Assembly: GCA_020860805.1 (NCBI GenBank)
Contig: JAJBTP010000485.1
Location: forward strand, 1 to 10,631
DNA length: 10,631 nucleotides
Direction: 5' to 3'
Origin: Tannerellaceae bacterium
GTDB taxonomy: Bacteria > Bacteroidota > Bacteroidia > Bacteroidales > Tannerellaceae
Of this stretch, positions 1 to 5,502 are shown in pieces; within the stretch, counting starts at the first letter, position 1; every line of letters begins with the position of its first letter. The notes under the pieces are model-generated. The model saw only the letters and a list, made by a program, of their open reading frames with translations. It did not search any database and was not told the DNA's origin. Both the position numbers and the translations under genes were made by a program.

Positions 1-463
1 CTACCAGAGCGACCCCCAGAGCTATAAAAACTACTGCAGACACCATGCTGGCACCTCTGGTAGCAGAAGCTGCAAGAATAGATACTATACCTAATAAAAT
101 AAAAACCACAGCTAAAATTAATAATCCAAGAGGTTTTTGATATCCGCAGGTTGTACTGGATATTCTCTTTATAGGAACGAGAGTAAGAATTTCACCACGG
201 GCACTATTCTCAGAATAACTCACATATTCTTTATGCACTTTTATTTTATAAATGTTACCCAGTTTTAACCGGACTAATATCCATTGCCATAAACCGGTTT
301 TCCTCCCCTCAATAATAATCAGATCGTTAGCTTCCGGATCAATTACAAAATTATTCAGAGCAAGATGAACAACCCCTCTGTTTCTTATTCCTGAAAATAT
401 GGTATATCCAATCATAAATAAGAGAATAGAAAACACCATTTCCCCGGTACCAAAATTTCCCAT
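1..463 (-). CDS. Unrecognised membrane protein, N-terminal part (runs off the window)
   Basis: An open frame starts at ATG 463 (MGNFGTGEMVF...) and stays open for 154 codons to the window edge, so the C-terminus is missing. There is a hydrophobic segment at about residues 8-26, then a soluble stretch of roughly 80 residues (about 30-110), then two hydrophobic segments at about 111-132 and 138-154. The soluble part is rich in alternating hydrophobic and charged residues and ends in 'LTLVPIKRISS' just before the next membrane segment. That resembles the pattern of bacterial PH-like domains between membrane helices, but this is an impression of shape, not a recognised match. It lies 94 bases downstream of the EF-G paralog on the same strand and could be read from that transcript. 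Function unknown; I am confident it is coding because of the sustained frame and plausible membrane topology. Confidence 0.7.
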   Translation of the reverse strand, partial: MGNFGTGEMVFSILLFMIGYTIFSGIRNRGVVHLALNNFVIDPEANDLIIIEGRKTGLWQWILVRLKLGNIYKIKVHKEYVSYSENSARGEILTLVPIKRISSTTCGYQKPLGLLILAVVFILLGIVSILAASATRGASMVSAVVFIALGVALV

Positions 464-557
464 ATTAGTTAGTATTAAAAGGTTAGTAGTTTTTTTAAGA
501 TAAAAAGCAGAGAAGGGAAAACCCTCATCTACTTTTATTCAATTAATTAATTATTAT

Positions 558-2714
558 TTATTCGTCAGCCTGACTCTCTTCATATTCTTTCAATAGTTTA
601 TCCTGAACATCCGAAGGAACAAGTTCATAAGCTGCAAATTTCATTGTGAAAGAAGCGCGTCCACCAGTCAGCGAACTTAAGGAAGTAGAATAGTTGGACA
701 TTTCTTTTAAAGGCACTTTAGCCAATAACTTTTCATATCCTTTTTCACTATTCATACCCATAATAAGCGCACGGCGTCCCTGTAAATCACTCATTACATC
801 CCCCAGATAATCTGCCGGGACAGACACTTCTACATCATAAATAGGTTCCAGAATCTTAGGACCTGCTTCTTTAAAGGCTGTACTGAATGCATTACGTCCG
901 GCCAGCATGAAAGAGATTTCATTGCTATCTACCGGATGCATCTTTCCATCATATACACAAATCCGTACATCACGGGCATACGAACCAGTCAACGGCCCCT
1001 GTTCCATTCGTGCCATTACTCCTTTCAGAATAGCCGGAAGGAAACGGGTATCAATCGCTCCCCCTACAATACAGTTCACAAATACCAGTTTACCTCCCCA
1101 ATCTAAGTCAATGGTTTGCGTATCCCTTACATTCATTTTATACTCCTGTCCTCCAAAACGGTAGGTATCCGGAGAAGGCATCCCTTCATAATACGGTTCT
1201 ACAATCAGGTGAACTTCACCAAATTGCCCGGCACCCCCCGATTGTTTTTTATGACGGTAATCCGAACGGGCTGGCTTTGTAATAGTTTCACGATAAGGGA
1301 TTTTAGGTTCCAGATATTCGATAGGGAGTTTTTCGTTGTTTTCCAAGCGCCATTTTAATGTGCGTAAATGGAATTCACCCTGACCGGATACAATCGTTTG
1401 TTTTAATTCTTTAGATTGTTCAATAACCCAGGTTGGGTCTTCTTCACGCATACGAAGCAGTAATTCATTCAGCTTTTCTGAATCCGATTCATTCACTGCC
1501 TTAATGGCACGGCGGTATTTGGGGCTCGGATATTTTACAAAATCAAATTTATAATCACATCCTTTACCGTTCAATGTATTACCACGGCGCACGTCTTTTA
1601 GTTTAACCGTTGCACCAATATCACCAGCAACCATTTCCGGAACCGGGGTACGGGTTTGTCCGTCCGGCACAAAAAGTTGAGCGATACGTTCTTTTGAACC
1701 ACGATCTGCGTTCAACAGGTCATCTCCTTCTTTCACTTTACCTGATATCACTTTAAAGAAAGAAACCTGTCCGATATGTGATTCTACTGTTGTTTTAAAG
1801 AAGAACAGACTGGTCGGTCCGTTCGGGTCAGGCGTCACCTCTTCACCTTCAGTAGTAACAGGACGAGGCATTCTGTCGGTTGTAGGAACTACATTTCCTA
1901 AGAATTCCAGTGTACGGCGTACACACATATCTTTTTCAGCGCATACACAGAATGCCGGAAACATGCCACGACTTACCAGTCCTGCACTGATACCTGCCCG
2001 CATATCATCTTCGCTAAGAGTACCTTCTTCAAAAAACTTTTCCACTAAAGCATCATCATTTTCGGCCGCTGCTTCAATCAAAGCACCATGCAATTCCATG
2101 GCTTTGTCCATCTGGTCTGCCGGAATTTCCAATACTTCGGAAACTCCACCTTCCGGTTTCCACTGGTACATTTTCATTTTTAATACGTCAATCACCGCAT
2201 TAAAGCCCGGACCTGTAGAAAGGGGGTATTGTACCGGAACAACTTTATTTCCATATTGCTCCTTCAATTGGGTCAGCACACTCTCATAATCCGTCTTTTC
2301 ATTATCTAACTGATTGATTACAAAAATGACCGGTTTATGGAATTGTTTCGTATAACGGAATTGATTAATTGTACCTACTTCCACACCGTACTGTCCGTTA
2401 ATTACCATCAACGCAGTATCTGTTACATTCAGGGCTGAGACTGCACCGCCAATGAAATCATCGGAACCCGGACAATCAATGAAGTTCAACTTACGGTTTT
2501 GCCACTCTACACTAAAAACGGTCGAGAGCACAGAGTAACCATACTCTTTCTCAACCGGAAAATAGTCACTTACTGTATTTCCAGCGTCTACAGTTCCGCG
2601 ACGTTTTATAACTCCACCCTCGTAAAGCATTGCTTCAGCGAGAGTGGTTTTCCCAGAGCCAGAACTTCCCAAGATGGCAATGTTCTTAATTTCGTTTGTT
2701 TGATATACTTTCAT
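558..2714 (-). CDS. fusA2: Elongation factor G paralog of EF-G2 type with altered GTPase motifs
   Basis: This is a full-length EF-G-family protein of 718 residues from ATG 2714 (MKVYQTNEIKNI); the frame extends to a TTG at 2744 but the ATG fits the family better. Order: G domain (1 to about 280), domain II with 'VKEGDDLLN', domain III with 'GQGEFHL', domain IV with 'KQSGGAGQFGEVHL' and tip loop 'GKMHPVDSNE' (about 590-599), and domain V with 'GPKILEPIYDVEV' and 'LQGRRALIMGM'. The P-loop is intact (GSSGSGKT, 16-23). Switch II reads DCPGS instead of DTPGH, so the catalytic His is Ser84. Switch I reads EYGYS where canonical EF-G has ERGIT, and G4 is NQLD rather than NKxD. From published work as I recall it, Bacteroides thetaiotaomicron EF-G2 (fusA2) supports translation without GTPase activity and is needed for gut colonisation. 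The altered residues here fit that type. Divergent from hemW. Confidence 0.88.
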   Translation of the reverse strand: MKVYQTNEIKNIAILGSSGSGKTTLAEAMLYEGGVIKRRGTVDAGNTVSDYFPVEKEYGYSVLSTVFSVEWQNRKLNFIDCPGSDDFIGGAVSALNVTDTALMVINGQYGVEVGTINQFRYTKQFHKPVIFVINQLDNEKTDYESVLTQLKEQYGNKVVPVQYPLSTGPGFNAVIDVLKMKMYQWKPEGGVSEVLEIPADQMDKAMELHGALIEAAAENDDALVEKFFEEGTLSEDDMRAGISAGLVSRGMFPAFCVCAEKDMCVRRTLEFLGNVVPTTDRMPRPVTTEGEEVTPDPNGPTSLFFFKTTVESHIGQVSFFKVISGKVKEGDDLLNADRGSKERIAQLFVPDGQTRTPVPEMVAGDIGATVKLKDVRRGNTLNGKGCDYKFDFVKYPSPKYRRAIKAVNESDSEKLNELLLRMREEDPTWVIEQSKELKQTIVSGQGEFHLRTLKWRLENNEKLPIEYLEPKIPYRETITKPARSDYRHKKQSGGAGQFGEVHLIVEPYYEGMPSPDTYRFGGQEYKMNVRDTQTIDLDWGGKLVFVNCIVGGAIDTRFLPAILKGVMARMEQGPLTGSYARDVRICVYDGKMHPVDSNEISFMLAGRNAFSTAFKEAGPKILEPIYDVEVSVPADYLGDVMSDLQGRRALIMGMNSEKGYEKLLAKVPLKEMSNYSTSLSSLTGGRASFTMKFAAYELVPSDVQDKLLKEYEESQADE

Positions 2715-2772
2715 GATAGCAGGTATTTTGAGTTTAACAATCAAATAATACTTATCTTAAGTCACGAGGTCG

Positions 2773-2802
2773 CAAATTAAAGATTATGAAGGAGAAAAAC
2801 AA
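2773..2802 (-). promoter_or_regulatory. Possible promoter of the EF-G paralog
   Basis: Read on the minus strand, TTG (2802-2800) is followed after exactly 19 bases by TTAATTTG (2780-2773). This matches the Bacteroidota -33/-7 pattern (TTTG, 19-21 bases, TAnnTTTG) with one mismatch in the -7 box. It lies about 58 bases upstream of ATG 2714. A perfect inverted repeat, GGAGAA-N6-TTCTCC (2791-2808), covers the -33 box and could be an operator. A weaker -7-like TATTATTTG lies nearer the gene at 2750-2742. Confidence 0.4.
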
Positions 2803-2866
2803 TTCTCCAAAACTGTTACAGAACAATGTTTTTGAACAGACCTCATACTATAATAACAAAAAACAG

Positions 2867-2874
2867 TATATTTG
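2867..2874 (+). promoter_or_regulatory. Likely -7 box for hemW
   Basis: TATATTTG is an exact match to the Bacteroidota -7 consensus TAnnTTTG and ends 15 bases before ATG 2890. No good TTG is found at the expected -33 position (about 2845-2848), so the promoter is only half supported. The element overlaps an in-frame TTG (2872) that could be mistaken for an earlier start of hemW. Confidence 0.45.
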
Positions 2875-2889
2875 CTTAGAATAATTTTC

Positions 2890-4020
2890 ATGGCAGGTCT
2901 TTATATCCATATTCCCTTCTGCGCTAAAAGATGTATCCATTGTGATTTCTTTTCAAATACCGATATGAGTTATAAAACTTCATATCTGGAAGCTTTGGTA
3001 AAAGAAATGCAATTAAGAAAAGACTATCTTTCTGATTCTCTCATTAAAACAATTTATCTGGGGGGAGGTACTCCTTCCCAATTATCGCCCGGTGATCTCA
3101 GGCAATTATTAGATGCCGTATACAGGAATTTCTCAATCGGGGAAATGCCGGAAATTACACTGGAAGTAAATCCGGACGATATTACACAAGCCTATATAAA
3201 AGAATTAAGAAAATTACCTGTCAACCGGATTAGTATGGGCATTCAAAGTTTTCAGGATGATGAATTGAAATTTCTGAACCGGAGACATACGTCAGAGCAG
3301 GCTATTCAGGCCGTTAAAAACCTTCAGGCTAACGGGTATACTAATATAAGTATTGATTTAATATATGGATTACCGAATCAATCCCGGGCAAACTGGTCGG
3401 CCAATGTTATGCAGGCACTGGCATTACAGGTACCCCATATATCTGCTTATCACCTGATGTATGAAGAAGGAACTACCTTATACCGTCTAAAAGAACAAGG
3501 GAAGGTCATTCCTACCCATGAAGAAGATAGTTTAGAAGCTTTCCATTATCTGATAACAACACTCCGGGAAAACGGTTACCAACAGTATGAAATCTCAAAC
3601 TTTGCCAGGCCGGGATTCATCGCGCGTCACAACAGTTCTTACTGGACAGGAGCACAATATCTGGGACTCGGCCCTTCTGCACATTCTTATAATGGTATAA
3701 ACCGTCAATGGAATATTTCTTCTTTACCGGACTATATAAAAGGCATAGCAAAGAATAAACCTGTTGTTGAAACAGAACAATTAAACCCTGAAACCTGTTA
3801 TAATGATTTAGTCATTACAGGTCTCCGCACCAGCTGGGGACTGGATTTAACCACCGTAAAAGAACGTTTCGGCACCCAATTATCTGCCTATTGCTACCGG
3901 CAGGCACAAAAATACATTCAGCAAAACCTTATGATAGAAGAGAATAGCATCCTAACACTAACCCCGGAAGGTATATTTATCTCGGATACCATTATGAGTG
4001 ATTTATTATGGGTTCCCTGA
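2890..4020 (+). CDS. hemW: HemW-type radical SAM protein (haem chaperone)
   Basis: The product has 376 residues from ATG 2890 (MAGLYIHIPFC), the normal HemW start and length. An in-frame TTG at 2872 would add seven residues but lies inside the probable -7 box, so I reject it. The radical SAM motif C11-x3-C15-x2-C18 is followed by Asp-Phe, as in HemW; the coproporphyrinogen dehydrogenase HemN has an extra Cys there. 'GGGTPS' (58-63) is the SAM-binding glycine motif, 'EVNPDD' and 'GIQSFQ' are family motifs, and 'HNSSYW' is the conserved HemW signature. HemW proteins carry a 4Fe-4S cluster and bind haem, delivering it to acceptors such as respiratory enzymes; many databases still label them 'oxygen-independent coproporphyrinogen III oxidase'. 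The gene is divergent from the EF-G paralog and followed by a probable terminator, so it is likely monocistronic. Confidence 0.92.
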   Translation: MAGLYIHIPFCAKRCIHCDFFSNTDMSYKTSYLEALVKEMQLRKDYLSDSLIKTIYLGGGTPSQLSPGDLRQLLDAVYRNFSIGEMPEITLEVNPDDITQAYIKELRKLPVNRISMGIQSFQDDELKFLNRRHTSEQAIQAVKNLQANGYTNISIDLIYGLPNQSRANWSANVMQALALQVPHISAYHLMYEEGTTLYRLKEQGKVIPTHEEDSLEAFHYLITTLRENGYQQYEISNFARPGFIARHNSSYWTGAQYLGLGPSAHSYNGINRQWNISSLPDYIKGIAKNKPVVETEQLNPETCYNDLVITGLRTSWGLDLTTVKERFGTQLSAYCYRQAQKYIQQNLMIEENSILTLTPEGIFISDTIMSDLLWVP

Positions 4021-4028
4021 TTTATATG

Positions 4029-4050
4029 TGTCATTTCTATGACATTTTTT
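4029..4050 (+). terminator. Probable rho-independent terminator of hemW
   Basis: TGTCAT (4029-4034), loop TTCT and ATGACA (4039-4044) form a perfect six-pair stem followed directly by six T (4045-4050), nine bases after the hemW stop. The stem is AT-rich and short, so it may be weak. Its right half is also the first copy of a 12-base direct repeat, so a regulatory role is an alternative. Confidence 0.45.
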
Positions 4051-4072
4051 ATAAGTTTTAATGACATTTTTT
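4039..4072 (+). repeat. 12-base direct repeat upstream of the toxin promoter
   Basis: ATGACATTTTTT occurs exactly at 4039-4050 and 4061-4072. The offset is 22 bases, about two helical turns, so a dimeric regulator could bind both copies on one face. An inverted TGTCAT (4029-4034) precedes the first copy. The pair lies 32 bases upstream of the -33 box of the toxin gene. Confidence 0.5.
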
Positions 4073-4103
4073 GCACATTTAAGTTATATTTGAGAAAAAT
4101 TGA

Positions 4104-4133
4104 TTGTGATTTAAGGATAAACTCATATATTTG
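4104..4133 (+). promoter_or_regulatory. Promoter of the toxin-antitoxin-like unit
   Basis: TTG (4104-4106), 19 bases, then TATATTTG (4126-4133): an exact fit to the Bacteroidota -33/-7 pattern. The -7 box ends 13 bases before GTG 4147, so the transcript should have a very short leader. A second TATATTTG at 4085-4092 lacks a proper -33 partner. Confidence 0.65.
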
Positions 4134-4146
4134 CGGCAGTTAATGT

Positions 4147-4728
4147 GTGAAGGTGCCATATTTATATATCATATCGGGATGTAACGGAGCCGGAAAAACA
4201 ACAGCTTCTTATACCATTTTGCCAGAGATGCTAGAATGTAAAGAGTTTGTTAATTCCGACGAAATTGCAAAAGGTTTATCCCCTTTTAATGCGGAAAGCA
4301 TAGCCGTTGCTGTTGAAGCGGGGCGTATTATGCATAGACGTATAAAGGAGTTAATTGCCGCCCGTGAGACTTTTGCACTGGAAACCACATTAGCAACCCG
4401 TTCAGTCGTTAAATTAATACGGGAAGCACAGGCAGAAGGCTATTATGTAACACTACTTTACTTCTGGTTGAATACCCCTGATTTAGCTGTTGAACGTGTC
4501 AAGATGAGAGTCGCTGCCGGCGGACACAATATTGCAGAAGCTACTATCCGTCGTCGTTATGACGCAGGTATACGTAATCTGTTCGAATTGTACCTCCCTG
4601 TAAGTGACTATTGGATGATAACAGACAACTCACTATCGCCGATGGAAATCGTGGCGAAAGGATTTAAAGAAGATAAAAAAGATATATACAATCCGACAGT
4701 TTATACTAAACTTGCAAATCATGAGTGA
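4147..4728 (+). CDS. Zeta-toxin/COG4185-type P-loop kinase, putative toxin
   Basis: The product has 193 residues. Walker A is 'GCNGAGKTT' (about 11-19). It is followed by 'FVNSDEIAKGLSP', which matches the zeta-type substrate-binding segment with its Asp, by 'FALETTLATRS', the conserved Glu-Thr-Thr segment, and by the Arg-rich 'IRRRYDAGIRN', likely phosphate-binding. Zeta toxins phosphorylate UDP-activated amino sugars and block wall synthesis, but the COG4185 branch is poorly characterised, so the substrate is unknown. The start is GTG 4147, because a stop at 4141-4143 blocks any extension; GTG 4153 (MPYLYII...) is an alternative. An out-of-frame ATG at 4143 opens a 13-codon frame across the start. 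The gene has its own promoter and overlaps the next ORF by eight bases. Toxicity is inferred from family and context, not shown. Confidence 0.8.
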   Translation: MKVPYLYIISGCNGAGKTTASYTILPEMLECKEFVNSDEIAKGLSPFNAESIAVAVEAGRIMHRRIKELIAARETFALETTLATRSVVKLIREAQAEGYYVTLLYFWLNTPDLAVERVKMRVAAGGHNIAEATIRRRYDAGIRNLFELYLPVSDYWMITDNSLSPMEIVAKGFKEDKKDIYNPTVYTKLANHE

Positions 4729-4891
4729 ACAAGAATTAAAAGAATTTGAGGAGAACATCGTGAAAGGTGCAAATATAGCATTTCAACGTCTGGTTACCGA
4801 AAAAAAGAAAGAAAACGGAGAATTAGTATTTTCACGCAATGGACACGTTTTCAGAGTAAAGGCAGCCGACCTCGACAAATTCACTTTTTAA
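4721..4891 (+). CDS. 56-residue partner of the zeta-like kinase, putative antitoxin
   Basis: A small ORF starts at ATG 4721 inside the kinase gene (overlap ATGAGTGA, eight bases) and ends at TAA 4889-4891, which implies translational coupling. The first half is acidic and probably helical (MSEQELKEFEENIVKGANIA), the middle is Lys/Glu rich, and the C-terminal third ('LVFSRNGHVFRVKAADL') looks like a short beta hairpin. Similar small ORFs directly downstream of COG4185 kinases are familiar to me from Bacteroidales, but I cannot name a family. The overlap, the shared promoter and the strong terminator just after the stop argue for a dedicated partner, most simply an antitoxin. The order is the reverse of classical epsilon-zeta, where the antitoxin comes first and is about 90 residues. 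Antitoxin activity is inference. Confidence 0.7.
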   Translation: MSEQELKEFEENIVKGANIAFQRLVTEKKKENGELVFSRNGHVFRVKAADLDKFTF

Positions 4892-4893
4892 TA

Positions 4894-4956
4894 AAATCCC
4901 CTCTGTTTTTAAATGGGTTTTAGAACCTATCTACTAAACAGAGGGGGTTTCTGTTT
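4894..4956 (+). terminator. Strong rho-independent terminator after the toxin-antitoxin unit
   Basis: CCCCTCTGTTT (4898-4908) pairs perfectly with AAACAGAGGGG (4936-4946), 11 pairs, extendable by a T-G wobble and A-T pairs to about 4894/4950. It is followed by TTT CTG TTTTTT. The loop holds a second small hairpin, GGTT-TTAG-AACC (4916-4927). It starts three bases after the small ORF. The A-rich left flank gives a modest T-run on the other strand, so it may also act on transcripts coming from the right. Confidence 0.8.
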
Positions 4957-5020
4957 TTTCTCCCCTTACTTCTACCAAAGAAATTAAAAAATTATATCCT
5001 AAAACGAGTTTTTTCCTTTC

Positions 5021-5105
5021 ACCCTTCACAAATCCCTGTAATCTTTTGCATTTCAGCGCATAAAGTTGTGAAGGGTAGTGTGAAGGGTAAAGACAACCCT
5101 TCACA
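5021..5105. repeat. Four copies of a decamer, two in each orientation
   Basis: TGTGAAGGGT occurs exactly at 5067-5076 and 5079-5088, and its complement ACCCTTCACA at 5021-5030 and 5096-5105. The inner pair forms a perfect 10-pair hairpin with a 7-base loop (5079-5105). The outer pair is separated by 36 bases. Tandem copies are 12 bases apart. The arrangement could serve as a protein-binding array or be the remnant of a mobile-element end. No T-run follows on either strand, so it is not an ordinary terminator. Confidence 0.65.
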
Positions 5106-5324
5106 GTGTACCGTCCTGAAATAAACAACTATAACACTAAAAATAAATTGATTATCTACTTTCTGACTGCCTATCCTGGCATAGGGGAATAAAAAAGTAC
5201 GGCATCAAAAACCGGTATAAACCCACCAGTCGTTTGACTATTGCTGAGAAAATTTATTATAGCCCTACTTGTCATCCGGACAGGTACTGCATATCATTTG
5301 CGCACTCCCCGTATCAAATTTCAG

Positions 5325-5406
5325 GTTCACCCGGATGAAGCAGCTGCTTTACACGAATGAATCAGTTGACTCACCTGAATGAAGCAACTGCTTCATCCGG
5401 GTGAAC
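5325..5406. repeat. 25-base inverted repeat built on three tandem 22-base units
   Basis: The arms 5325-5349 and 5382-5406 (starting GTTCACCCGGATGAAG and ending CTTCATCCGGGTGAAC) are complementary over 25 bases with one difference (C5344 against A5387). The same region divides into three imperfect 22-base tandem units at 5328-5349, 5350-5371 and 5372-5393; the first and third differ at three positions and the second is more diverged. The first unit contains the perfect palindrome AAGCAGCTGCTT. The unit length is not a multiple of three, so the repeat is not a coding one. In a minus-strand transcript the single difference becomes a G-U pair, giving a fully paired 25-base stem about 100 bases past the peptidase stop. 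Confidence 0.75.
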
Positions 5407-5461
5407 ATAAAACGGAAACAGGAGGAAAAGTAATTTTTCCCAGCCGGATCCCTATTTGATA

Positions 5462-5489
5462 TGCACAGGATGTAAATATGATCCGTGCA
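5462..5489. repeat. Small bulged hairpin just past the peptidase stop
   Basis: TGCAC-A-GGAT (5462-5471) pairs with ATCC-GTGCA (5481-5489): nine pairs with one bulged A and a 9-base loop. It sits about 13 bases beyond the stop of the minus-strand peptidase gene. No T-run follows on that strand, so intrinsic termination is not supported; it may stabilise a 3' end. Confidence 0.35.
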
Positions 5490-5502
5490 GGATAAAAACG
5501 GA

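Larger units (their letters stand above)
4892..5502. other. 611-base convergent gap, repeat-rich, no convincing gene
   Basis: This stretch lies between the ends of two convergent transcripts. It holds the terminator at 4894-4956, a cluster of four decamer repeats (5021-5105), a long inverted and tandem repeat (5325-5406) and a bulged hairpin (5462-5489). The stretches 5106-5324 and 5407-5461 show nothing I can identify. The only minus-strand frame of note (4934-5128) begins with TTG, crosses the terminator and is built largely from the decamer repeats, so I do not call it a gene. A decayed mobile element or old gene remnant is possible. Confidence 0.6.

Noticed and set aside
502..525. Terminator after the EF-G paralog
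   Set aside because: AGGG-TTTT-CCCT is only four pairs and the T-run is displaced by several bases; read-through into the membrane protein gene is at least as likely.
2715..2744. Ten-residue N-terminal extension of the EF-G paralog from TTG 2744
   Set aside because: The ATG at 2714 gives the familiar MKVYQTNEIKN start, and the extension begins at a weak codon in likely leader sequence.
2872..2889. Upstream TTG start of hemW
   Set aside because: The TTG is part of the TATATTTG -7 box, and the ATG at 2890 gives the usual HemW N-terminus.
2890..4020. Oxygen-independent coproporphyrinogen III oxidase (HemN)
   Set aside because: The motif is CxxxCxxCDF without the fourth Cys, and the protein has HemW length and the HNSSYW signature.
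4934..5128. Minus-strand 64-codon frame in the convergent gap
   Set aside because: It starts at TTG, runs through the terminator, and its content follows from the decamer repeats; no family resemblance.
5328..5393. CRISPR array from the 22-base repeats
   Set aside because: The units are directly adjacent with no unique spacers, only three in number and diverged, and no cas gene is present.
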